This document shows positions 1 through 5,790 of a DNA stretch of 13,410 nucleotides, one piece after another. Below the pieces are notes generated by a model. That model searched no databases, was not told the DNA's origin, and worked only from the letters and a program-made list of their open reading frames with translations. Position 1 is the first letter of the stretch; the number at the start of each line of letters is the position of its first letter. The stretch comes from CAZFPN01 sp044370655 (lineage in GTDB: Bacteria > Pseudomonadota > Alphaproteobacteria > Rickettsiales > Deianiraeaceae): positions 1-13,410 of the forward strand of contig JBILVD010000031.1 in the NCBI GenBank assembly GCA_044370655.1. Reading direction: 5' to 3'. The translations under genes were made by a program, and so were the position numbers.

Positions 1-422
1 TTCGCCGACCGTTGGCTCAAAATCAACAATTTTGTTCCGATTTCTGTCAATTGCAATCCATATCCAAATTTGACAAAGTTTTTTTTACAAAATGTTACAA
101 TTTCGTCTATCTCTAAAACCTCAATTTTTTTAATTTCTTCCAATATTTCACCTGCTTTTTTTAGCCATTTAGCAACTGTTTGATAGTATATTTTTTGTTT
201 ATAAAATAAACTTAGGGCTCTTGCAATGCTCCTAATTCCTGAATTTTCCAAATAAAGGATTAATGCTTTTTGTTGATACTCTTTCTCGTATACAACTCTT
301 TCATCTCCAATTACCTGAACCTTCCCACAAGATTTACATTTATATCTTTGCCTTCCTCCATTAAATCCGGCTTTGGCACTTTCATTTGAAGCACATTTTT
401 TGCAAACAAATATATAAGAGAG
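1..422 (-). pseudogene. IS1-family transposase (InsA/InsB-like), partial and frameshifted
   Basis: The minus-strand frame open from 422 reads VCKKCASNESAKAGFNGGRQ and continues with YKCKSCGK. This is the four-cysteine zinc ribbon of IS1 InsA, and a helix-turn-helix-like stretch (SIARALSLFYKQKIYYQTVA) follows. It reaches EVLEIDEIVTFCKK, which carries the first catalytic Asp of the DDE domain. At an A8 run (79-86) the reading must slip by -1 to continue as IWIWIAIDRNRNKIVDFEPT, the expected IS1 continuation. The slip point contains A-AAA-AAC (84 to 78), the heptamer used by IS1 for programmed -1 frameshifting. In classical IS1, however, the shift precedes the DDE domain, so an inactivating indel is equally possible. 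No ATG, GTG or TTG start is present in the open frame; ATA at 413 is where a start would be expected. The protein runs off the left edge. Confidence 0.75.
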
Positions 423-472
423 TTATTACTTTATAGAAAGATTGTAAAGTAATATGATTAGGTTTCAAGTCC
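1..472 (-). mobile_element. IS1-family insertion sequence, 5' end (copy 1, cut by window edge)
   Basis: The element end is placed at 472, where the minus strand begins GGACTTGAAACCTAATCATA. The same terminus, with one or two changes, occurs at 5197 on the plus strand, and a related one (GGACTTGCTAAAT) starts a third element at 9916. The interior encodes an IS1-type transposase on the minus strand. The other terminus lies outside the window, so length and target duplication cannot be judged. The terminus and about 75 bases behind it are nearly identical to copy 2, so the two copies probably share a recent ancestor. Family assignment rests on the zinc-ribbon plus DDE-type protein. The exact boundary is inferred from the repeated ends. 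Confidence 0.8.
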
Positions 473-508
473 GCTAATCCAAGCTTTAAAGATTAAAACT
501 TGACAAAA
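473..508 (+). repeat. Left inner arm of inverted homology bordering the cassette
   Basis: Immediately inside IS copy 1 the plus strand reads GCTAATCCAAGCTTTAAAGA and then TTAAAACTTGACA. The reverse complement of 5196-5161, immediately inside IS copy 2, reads GCTAATCAAGCTTTTTTTAA and then AAAAAACTTGACA. The two arms align over about 36 bases with small gaps. The homology is outside the IS, because the outer end of copy 2 does not carry it, and it is too long to be a target duplication. Both arms end in TTGACA directed into the cassette. Confidence 0.6.
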
Positions 509-528
509 ATTACAAAGTATATTAGAAA
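500..528 (+). promoter_or_regulatory. Putative sigma70-type promoter of the Bcr/CflA-like gene
   Basis: A perfect -35 box TTGACA (500-505) is followed after 17 bases by TAGAAA (523-528), a weak -10 box. Transcription would begin near 535, about 22 bases before ATG 557. The same TTGACA sits in the matching inverted arm at the far side of the cassette, where it has a better -10. This is inferred from sequence only. The weak -10 keeps confidence moderate. Confidence 0.4.
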
Positions 529-556
529 AACTAAATATGGAAAGTTCCAAAAGAAT

Positions 557-1735
557 ATGCTTATTTTTATTACTGTTATTTTCTCTATATTTGTTGCAGG
601 AGCGGAGGTTGATATTGCAATTCCAAGCTTCCCAGAAATTAGAGCCTTTTTTAATGTCAGCCCATTTATGGTGGAGCTTGTGCTAGGAATGAACTTACTT
701 GCCCATTGCGTTGCAGCACTTTTTTGCGGAGGACTAGGGGATAAGTATGGAAAGAAGAGAGTTATAAATTATGGCTTTGTAATGTTCACATTTGGTAGCC
801 TTATTTGTGCTTTATCGGGCAATTTTTGGGTTTTGCTTTTTGGAAGAGTGTTGCAAGGTGTTGGGGTTGCTCCTGGAATGGTTTTAAGTTTTATCATCGC
901 AATTGAGCAGTATGAAAAATCAAAACAAGAAAAGATAATGGGTATGTTAAACGGATTTTCCACACTTTCCGTTTCAATCGCTCCAACTTTGGGTAGTTAT
1001 GTTAGTTATTACTTCACTTGGCATGGTAATTTTTGGTTATTATTTATTTTAGGTCTATTAGCTTTAATTGCATTTCAATTGTTTGTTCCAGACGATAAAA
1101 AGCATGAAAAAGGCATGACGATTAATATAAAAGATTATTTTTTAATATTAAAAAATCAAACTGTGTTTTTGTACGTTGTAACTCTTTGCCTTTGCATTGG
1201 AGCTTACTATACTTTTGTGGGTTTGGCACCAATACTTTACATAGAGGCTTTGGGGGTTAATTTAAGGCATTTTGGGTTTTATCAAGGAGCTTTAACTCTT
1301 ACTTTTGGAGTTTTTAGCATAATAAGTGGAGTTGTAATAAATAAAATAGGTAAAAAGGTAAGTGTAATTATGAGCTTTACTTTAATAATTTTATTTGTCA
1401 TCATCAATGCTGCCATAATTATTTTTAAAATAAACAATCCTACAATTATAACCTTAACATTACTCCTTCTCTCAATCGGCTTTGTAATACCATGTAATAT
1501 AATGTTTGTTTTAGCACTTGAAATTGTCCCTGAAGCAAAAGGGAGAGTTTCCGCTCTTATAACAACAATAAAATGGATATTTGCCATTATGGGAGTTCAA
1601 GGAGCAAGTTATTTTTATAATAATAGTTACTTTTCTATAGGAATTTTTATTACTATTATGGTTTTTATAAGCATTATATTATTTTTAAAGCTTTGGAAAA
1701 TGGATAAAAATCTCAGAATTGCATATGGCTGGTAG
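557..1735 (+). CDS. MFS multidrug efflux transporter, Bcr/CflA-like
   Basis: A polytopic inner-membrane protein of the major facilitator superfamily, probably a proton-driven exporter of drugs or small molecules. The segment VDIAIPSFPEIRAFF near the N-terminus corresponds to the Asp-x-Tyr-Leu-Pro-Ala-Leu-Pro region after helix 1 of Bcr/CflA proteins. GGLGDKYGKKR is the MFS loop 2-3 motif A, and LLFGRVLQGVGVAPGMV is the helix 4 region. Hydrophobic helices fill the rest. From ATG 557 the product is 392 residues, close to Bcr (about 396). The same frame extends to TTG 500, adding a Lys-rich 19-residue N-terminus (411 aa). I prefer ATG 557 because TTG 500 forms the -35 box of a promoter, but the basic extension just before helix 1 means the longer form is not excluded. 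No Shine-Dalgarno is visible. The gene converges on the ATP-grasp/MFS/oxygenase operon, so it may supply export or self-resistance. Its substrate is unknown. Confidence 0.85.
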   Translation: MLIFITVIFSIFVAGAEVDIAIPSFPEIRAFFNVSPFMVELVLGMNLLAHCVAALFCGGLGDKYGKKRVINYGFVMFTFGSLICALSGNFWVLLFGRVLQGVGVAPGMVLSFIIAIEQYEKSKQEKIMGMLNGFSTLSVSIAPTLGSYVSYYFTWHGNFWLLFILGLLALIAFQLFVPDDKKHEKGMTINIKDYFLILKNQTVFLYVVTLCLCIGAYYTFVGLAPILYIEALGVNLRHFGFYQGALTLTFGVFSIISGVVINKIGKKVSVIMSFTLIILFVIINAAIIIFKINNPTIITLTLLLLSIGFVIPCNIMFVLALEIVPEAKGRVSALITTIKWIFAIMGVQGASYFYNNSYFSIGIFITIMVFISIILFLKLWKMDKNLRIAYGW

Positions 1736-1791
1736 TCTAACCTAGATAGTAAAATAGGGAGTTGAAACCACTGCCATAAGCCTTACTCAAT

Positions 1792-2973
1792 TCACTCTTT
1801 TTCAAATTCAATAAAATCAAAATTTTGCTTTTCCTTGAAATCTTTATATAAATCATCAAAAGATTGATTATAGGCAATAATTTTAGCACCAATATCTCTA
1901 AGGCTTTGCGAACTTTCAAGCACATCTCCCTTTTTTACTATAAAATCAATATTGCATTGACTTAGCATATCTGGCTTGTTTAAAGCTTTTACAACTCCTT
2001 TTTTATGAGGTATAATTCCACTGAAGCAGTAGGTTTTGAGGTTGTAGTCAAAATCTCCAATTAAATTAAAGTGATTTAGTAAATCTAGGTTTAACAAATT
2101 CAATTCAAATTCTTTTTTATACATATCAATTGCCACCCCCCCAGGAGTTCTGCCTCCTATTTCAAGAAAAATAAACTCATTATTTGGCGTTATAAAAAAC
2201 TCAAGATGAGTGGCTCCTGTTTTGTATCCAAGTGCAGTGATAACATTTTTTGCTAAAATTGATGCCTTTTGCTTAATTTCTGAATTTTGAGGTAAGGTAA
2301 TTGTTAGAAGTGGCTTTCCTAATTTGAAGTCCGCATTTGGGCAAGAATATTGATTGCAAGCTTCAAATATAATATTACCATTATTATAAATTCCATCAAT
2401 ATGGTAGAGAGTTCCATTAATAAAGCTTTCACATTCAAAGTTTTCATTTTTTTTTGCTAAATTAAAATCATCTTCATTATGAATAATGCTAACATCCTTA
2501 GAACTAAAATCACTTCTTGGTTTTAAAACAAAAGGCAGTCCAAGTTCTTTTTTTATTTCTGCAAAGTTTTTAAAGCTAGTCAACTCTCCAAATTTAGGAA
2601 CCAAAACACCATTTTCATTTAATCTTTGCTTCATTTTCACCTTGTCTCTAAGTAGAATTGCTGTTTCAAACTTTATTCCAATTATGTCAAAATACTCCCT
2701 TAGTTCGGCAGTAAAAATCATATTATCCTCAGAAGTGCAAATAAAACGTATATCCTCCTTTCTATAAAAACTTAAAAAAGAGGTGAGTTTTGCTTTAACC
2801 TCATTTTTTGCAATAACTTTTTTAAAGACACCATTAAATTGATTTTTCACATCATTTACCTCCCATTCTTCCACAATTGCTATAAAATCTAATTTATCTT
2901 TTTTTAAAAGTGCTTCAAAATCATAATTCTTTAATTTAGTAATTGTATTAAATAAAACGGCTAGTTTTTTCAT
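1792..2973 (-). CDS. ATP-grasp ligase, amino-acid/dipeptide ligase type
   Basis: A 393-residue ATP-grasp enzyme, expected to activate a carboxylate as acyl-phosphate with ATP and join it to an amine. An N-terminal pre-ATP-grasp domain (about 1-105) contains TSEDNMIFTAELREYF. ATP-binding features are RDKVKMKQRL (109-118), LPFVLKPRSD with K151, and ECESFINGTLYHIDG with E182. Metal-binding acidic residues lie in THLEFF (E258) and FLEIGGRTPGG (E271, R275). The E-I-x-x-R-x-P-G-G signature is shared with L-amino-acid ligases of the BacD/DdaF/TblF kind and with biotin-carboxylase-like ATP-grasps. It is the last gene of the leftward operon; its start overlaps the upstream MFS gene by 26 bases, suggesting coupled translation. 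Beside an amino-acid-type oxygenase, a role in making a dipeptide or amino-acid conjugate is likely. Substrates cannot be read from sequence. Another carboxylate-amine ligation is possible. Confidence 0.83.
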   Translation of the reverse strand: MKKLAVLFNTITKLKNYDFEALLKKDKLDFIAIVEEWEVNDVKNQFNGVFKKVIAKNEVKAKLTSFLSFYRKEDIRFICTSEDNMIFTAELREYFDIIGIKFETAILLRDKVKMKQRLNENGVLVPKFGELTSFKNFAEIKKELGLPFVLKPRSDFSSKDVSIIHNEDDFNLAKKNENFECESFINGTLYHIDGIYNNGNIIFEACNQYSCPNADFKLGKPLLTITLPQNSEIKQKASILAKNVITALGYKTGATHLEFFITPNNEFIFLEIGGRTPGGVAIDMYKKEFELNLLNLDLLNHFNLIGDFDYNLKTYCFSGIIPHKKGVVKALNKPDMLSQCNIDFIVKKGDVLESSQSLRDIGAKIIAYNQSFDDLYKDFKEKQNFDFIEFEKE

Positions 2974-4114
2974 ATATTTTATAAAGTATTAAAAAAATAA
3001 CACCGCATATTATGCATAATATAAAGCATAACACCCAGAGTAATGTTGGATTAATTGCATAAAAAAAGCTACCAAATATAGGAGATACCAAAACTCCTAA
3101 AGAGAAAAAAGCTTGATACACCCCTAATGTCTTCCCTTTCTTATAAACACTTTTGTTTAAAATGTAAGGAAGCATAGTTGGGAAGAGTATCATCTCTGAA
3201 AATGTCCAAAAAATGCAAAGAACAATTCCAAACATAAAGCTTTTTACAAGAAAAGTAAGTCCAATTCCTATTGCAAGCAGTATAGAACCTAAAAAACAGA
3301 CAATTTCAGGCTTTGCTTTATCGCACATTGCACCTAATGGAATTTGAAATATCAAAATTAAAACACCATGAAATGTAAATAATAATGAAACCTCAAATAC
3401 TTTTAATTTTGTATAATCTTGTAGAAACATTACATAAGTTGTTTTATACTGCTCAAGCACTACAATACCAAGAAATAAAAGTATATTTAAGATATAAAAT
3501 GATAAAATACTTCTACTTCCCCCTCCTTCTAATTTGCCTTGACTGTCCTCGCTCACAAATCCGTTCCCCTTTAAAAACAAAGAAAGTAAAAAGTTAAATA
3601 AAAATAAGCATCCTATTATTGTAAACGTGAATTGATGCTCCCTTTGTAACACAAAACCAAATACAACAGAAAAAATACTAAATCCAAAATTCAAAACCAC
3701 TCTTCTCAAAGAAAGAGCTGTTGACTTGCTCACCCTATTTGTCTTTTCAAACATAACTAAAATTCCAGAAGGTCTAAAGCTATTACTAAAAAGACCGACA
3801 AAAAACATGCAAGTGGCAATTGAAACGACATCACTTAAAAAACCTAGAAATATACTAGAAATCGCACTTCCTAGTATGGAGTATGAAACTACCTTTCTAG
3901 GCAAAATAAAATCCGACAATTGCCCGCCTATATATCCCCCAATAAATCCCCCAAGTCCAAAAACTCCAACACAAAACCCTACATCCTCTACTTTAAAACC
4001 CAATTCCTTAAGCGATATTGTCGCAAATATAGGAATAACGCCCCCAATAGAGTTAAAGAATATCAAGGTTAAGATGAGTAAAAAGTTTTTTGGAAGCCGT
4101 AAAAGTTCAATCAT
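2948..4114 (-). CDS. MFS transporter, probable exporter of the cassette product
   Basis: A 388-residue protein with about 12 hydrophobic segments. It starts IELLRLPKNFLLILTLIFFN, and its first loop contains GGFIGGYIGGQLSDFILPRK, a motif A variant with the conserved G-x-L-S-D. A polar loop (KGNGFVSEDSQGKLEGGGSR, about 187-206) separates the two six-helix halves. The C-terminus is basic and cytoplasmic. It is not closely related to the Bcr/CflA-like protein at 557. It lies between the oxygenase and ligase genes, overlapping the first by 8 bases (ATGATTGA holds both the start and the upstream TGA) and the second by 26. This fits an efflux or self-protection role, as BacE has beside BacD in bacilysin clusters. 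Uptake of a precursor is an alternative. The substrate is unknown. Confidence 0.85.
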   Translation of the reverse strand: MIELLRLPKNFLLILTLIFFNSIGGVIPIFATISLKELGFKVEDVGFCVGVFGLGGFIGGYIGGQLSDFILPRKVVSYSILGSAISSIFLGFLSDVVSIATCMFFVGLFSNSFRPSGILVMFEKTNRVSKSTALSLRRVVLNFGFSIFSVVFGFVLQREHQFTFTIIGCLFLFNFLLSLFLKGNGFVSEDSQGKLEGGGSRSILSFYILNILLFLGIVVLEQYKTTYVMFLQDYTKLKVFEVSLLFTFHGVLILIFQIPLGAMCDKAKPEIVCFLGSILLAIGIGLTFLVKSFMFGIVLCIFWTFSEMILFPTMLPYILNKSVYKKGKTLGVYQAFFSLGVLVSPIFGSFFYAINPTLLWVLCFILCIICGVIFLILYKIYEKTSRFI

Positions 4115-5117
4115 CTTGAAACCAAGGTTCGAATATTCTTCCTTGCAAAATTTTTATCCTATAAAAGGACGAAATATCACGAGAAACAAACACTCTTTGA
4201 ATCCATCTATCTGGTCTACCATCTTGAGAATAACTTGCTTTAAATGATTCTCTTGCGTGTAGTGTATATTTATTACCTAAGAGCAATAATTTACCAGACG
4301 TTAAAACTTCAAAAGATGCAAACTCATCTATTTTATCTCTAAGCTTTGTTAAAGCACTTTCTGCATCGTTAGAAATTGCCTTAACGACATTTGAATAAAA
4401 AGCAAAAAATACTTTTGGATTTTGCAAATTTCCGCAAATCATAGGGACGGGGGATGTCATTAGCTTTTCTTTAGGTAAGTAGCTTCGCCATCTATAAGGA
4501 ACAGAAATAATAAAATTATCACCTTTTAGAATTTTTATATCCTCATCATTCATCACATTTAAAACTCTTCTTATGTCAACAAATTTTGTTTTAACTGGAT
4601 TAGAAGGGTTAGAAGCAACGCCAAAAAGCAAAAGTGCAGAGGGGGAAAGGCTTTCATGCTTAAAAATAAAGTTTAAGGCTGAATTTTCTATATGAAAGTC
4701 AAGCTCAGACTCAGAGCCAAGCCCTGTATAGTCATGTTTTGTCTCTCTATATGGTATTAGGTTGTTTACTATATTCTCTCCTTCGGCAGAAATAGAATAA
4801 GGTTCCCCAAGAAGAGAGCCAAAAGTTAGTATTATATTCTCCGATATAAAATCTTTTTCATATCTCTCATCTTTAAAGGGAATTTGATGAATAGGAGTTG
4901 ATGGTAGGTTTTCTATAACCAAAGCTGGTATTTCATTGTTATAAAGTAAGTTAAGAGTGTCAAGAATTCTGTCAGGAAAACTCTTGTAAGCTATTTTTCT
5001 TAAGCTTTGTATGTAAGCAGGGTTGCCTACAGGGTCATATTTCACATTTAGCAAGGCATTATAAACCAAATTTTTTTCACTTTCTGTTAGGATAATTTTA
5101 CTAGAAAGTTCACGCAT
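4107..5117 (-). CDS. Fe(II)/2-oxoglutarate oxygenase, clavaminate synthase/VioC/AsnO-like
   Basis: A 336-residue protein read as a TauD/clavaminate-synthase-superfamily oxygenase, which couples oxidation of a small molecule to decarboxylation of 2-oxoglutarate. ELDFHIENSALNF supplies an H-x-E iron pair (H142, E144), the variant used by CAS, AsnO and VioC instead of H-x-D. The distal histidine is H287 in GNKYTLHARESF, followed by DGRPDRWIQRVFV, which matches the family's His-Gly-Arg ... Asp-Gly-x-Asp-Arg-Trp-x-x-Arg end; R304 in DRW is the candidate 2-oxoglutarate-binding arginine. The spacing from H287 is 17 rather than the usual 14 residues, because three residues are inserted. GEPYSI (105-110) is another family-like segment. 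Relatives hydroxylate free amino acids such as Arg, Asn or Lys, so a hydroxylated amino acid is a reasonable product, but this is inference. It is the first gene of the leftward operon, with a strong promoter 25 bases upstream. Confidence 0.82.
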   Translation of the reverse strand: MRELSSKIILTESEKNLVYNALLNVKYDPVGNPAYIQSLRKIAYKSFPDRILDTLNLLYNNEIPALVIENLPSTPIHQIPFKDERYEKDFISENIILTFGSLLGEPYSISAEGENIVNNLIPYRETKHDYTGLGSESELDFHIENSALNFIFKHESLSPSALLLFGVASNPSNPVKTKFVDIRRVLNVMNDEDIKILKGDNFIISVPYRWRSYLPKEKLMTSPVPMICGNLQNPKVFFAFYSNVVKAISNDAESALTKLRDKIDEFASFEVLTSGKLLLLGNKYTLHARESFKASYSQDGRPDRWIQRVFVSRDISSFYRIKILQGRIFEPWFQDD

Positions 5118-5142
5118 AAGTAATAATTATTATTGCGAGGCT

Positions 5143-5170
5143 ATTATGATATTTTAAAATAATCTGTCAA
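5143..5170 (-). promoter_or_regulatory. Putative promoter of the oxygenase-MFS-ligase operon
   Basis: On the minus strand a perfect TTGACA (5170-5165) is followed after 16 bases by CATAAT (5148-5143), five of six matches to the -10 consensus. Initiation near 5136 would leave a leader of about 20 bases, without a Shine-Dalgarno, before ATG 5117. The -35 box belongs to the inverted arm shared with 473-508, so the arm may have brought the promoter element with it. Confidence 0.55.
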
Positions 5171-5196
5171 GTTTTTTTTAAAAAAGCTTGATTAGC
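5161..5196 (-). repeat. Right inner arm of inverted homology bordering the cassette
   Basis: The partner of 473-508, in inverted orientation, directly inside the terminus of IS copy 2. The arm contains a T8/A6 stretch with AAGCTT, and 5179-5193 (TAAAAAAGCTTGATT) recurs exactly at 7117-7131 downstream of the ProP-like gene. The arm could be old shared sequence from an inverted duplication, or a terminator-like motif present in several places. Confidence 0.6.
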
Positions 5197-5716
5197 GGAC
5201 TTGACACCTAATCATATTACTTTATAATCTTTCTATAAAGTAATAACTCTCTTATATATTTGTTTGCAAAAAAAGCAGGTGAAATATTGGAATAAAAATT
5301 AAATGAAAAATCAGAAGAAATTAAAAAAATGAGGTTTTAGAAATAGATGAATTACATACTTAGAAAAGAAGTTAGAGTATAGCTTTCTGCCTACCGAAAC
5401 AGAAATCAAGTTGTTGAAGTTTTAGCTGGAAACAGAACCACAAAAACAGGAAAAGAATTGTGTATTTATAGTTTCTACTGATGAAAATAATGCATATAAA
5501 GAAATGATACATAAAACAAAAACTCATACAATTTCAAAAAGTGAAACTTGTTTAGTAAAAAGTAAAAAGTTTCTACTCCGAAACTTTCTTGCAAGATTTA
5601 ATCGCAGAACTTCAAGATATTCAAAAAGCATTAGAATGATAGAACTATCAGTAAAAATGCTATTTAATAAAAAGAAATTGTTTGAGATTTATGAAATATG
5701 ATTAGGTGTAAAGTCT
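5197..5716 (+). mobile_element. IS1-family insertion sequence, decayed and internally deleted (copy 2)
   Basis: The left end GGACTTGACACCTAATCATA (5197-5216) is mirrored by the right end, whose reverse complement reads GACTTTACACCTAATCATAT (from 5715). The terminal repeats match at 20 of 21 positions over 5198-5218 and 5695-5715. The first 75 bases or so match copy 1 almost exactly. A coding part joins the start of the zinc-ribbon region directly to GCAGGTGAAATATTGG, removing about 239 bases relative to copy 1. No target duplication is seen: flanks are TGATTAGC on the left and TTAAAATT on the right. The element is about 520 bases and cannot transpose by itself. Confidence 0.82.
5262..5701 (+). 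pseudogene. IS1-family transposase remnant (InsB C-terminus intact in part)
   Basis: The remnant begins at the zinc-ribbon start (TTTGTTTGC), jumps at an A7 run (5268-5274) to the pre-catalytic region (EVLEIDELHT), and then carries several stops and frame changes. YRNRNQVVEVLAGNRTTKTG, then TDENNAYKE with the second catalytic Asp, then SKSETCLVKS with the catalytic Glu are recognisable in shifted frames. The last part, open from about 5479 to 5701 with an internal ATG at 5504, ends in LLRNFLARFNRRTSRYSKSI. This is the conserved IS1 InsB C-terminus (Arg-His-Phe-Leu-Ala-Arg ... Lys-Cys-Tyr-Ser-Lys-Ser type). The 65-residue reading frame at 5504-5701 is therefore a transposase fragment, not an independent gene. 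Confidence 0.82.
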
Positions 5717-5742
5717 TAAAATTCAATTTGCAAAAATTTTCC

Positions 5743-5770
5743 TTGAAATTTAAAATTTAGTCTTTAGAAT
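5743..5770 (+). promoter_or_regulatory. Putative promoter of the ProP-like gene
   Basis: TTGAAA (5743-5748), a 16-base spacer, and TAGAAT (5765-5770) lie just outside the right end of IS copy 2. Transcription starting near 5777 would give a leader of about 14 bases before ATG 5791, with no Shine-Dalgarno. The IS insertion left this promoter intact. Confidence 0.45.
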
Positions 5771-5790
5771 GAAAAAAATTAAATATAAAA

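Noticed and set aside
500..556. TTG 500 as the certain start of the Bcr/CflA-like gene
   Set aside because: The TTG is the first base triplet of a perfect TTGACA -35 box that is conserved in the opposite inverted arm. ATG 557 gives the normal family length. The longer form is kept only as an alternative.
1736..1791. Bidirectional terminator between the convergent genes
   Set aside because: GAGTTGA and TCAATTC can pair with one G-T, but the loop is about 21 bases and there is no T run on either side. The support is too weak to annotate.
3726..4247. 173-residue plus-strand open frame
   Set aside because: It lies antisense to the well-supported MFS and oxygenase genes and has no recognisable protein pattern.
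5504..5701. 65-residue plus-strand open frame as an independent gene
   Set aside because: Its sequence (NFLARFNRRTSRYSKS) is the C-terminal end of an IS1 InsB transposase, and it lies inside IS copy 2.
5197..5716. Target-site duplication around IS copy 2
   Set aside because: The flanks TGATTAGC and TTAAAATT do not match.
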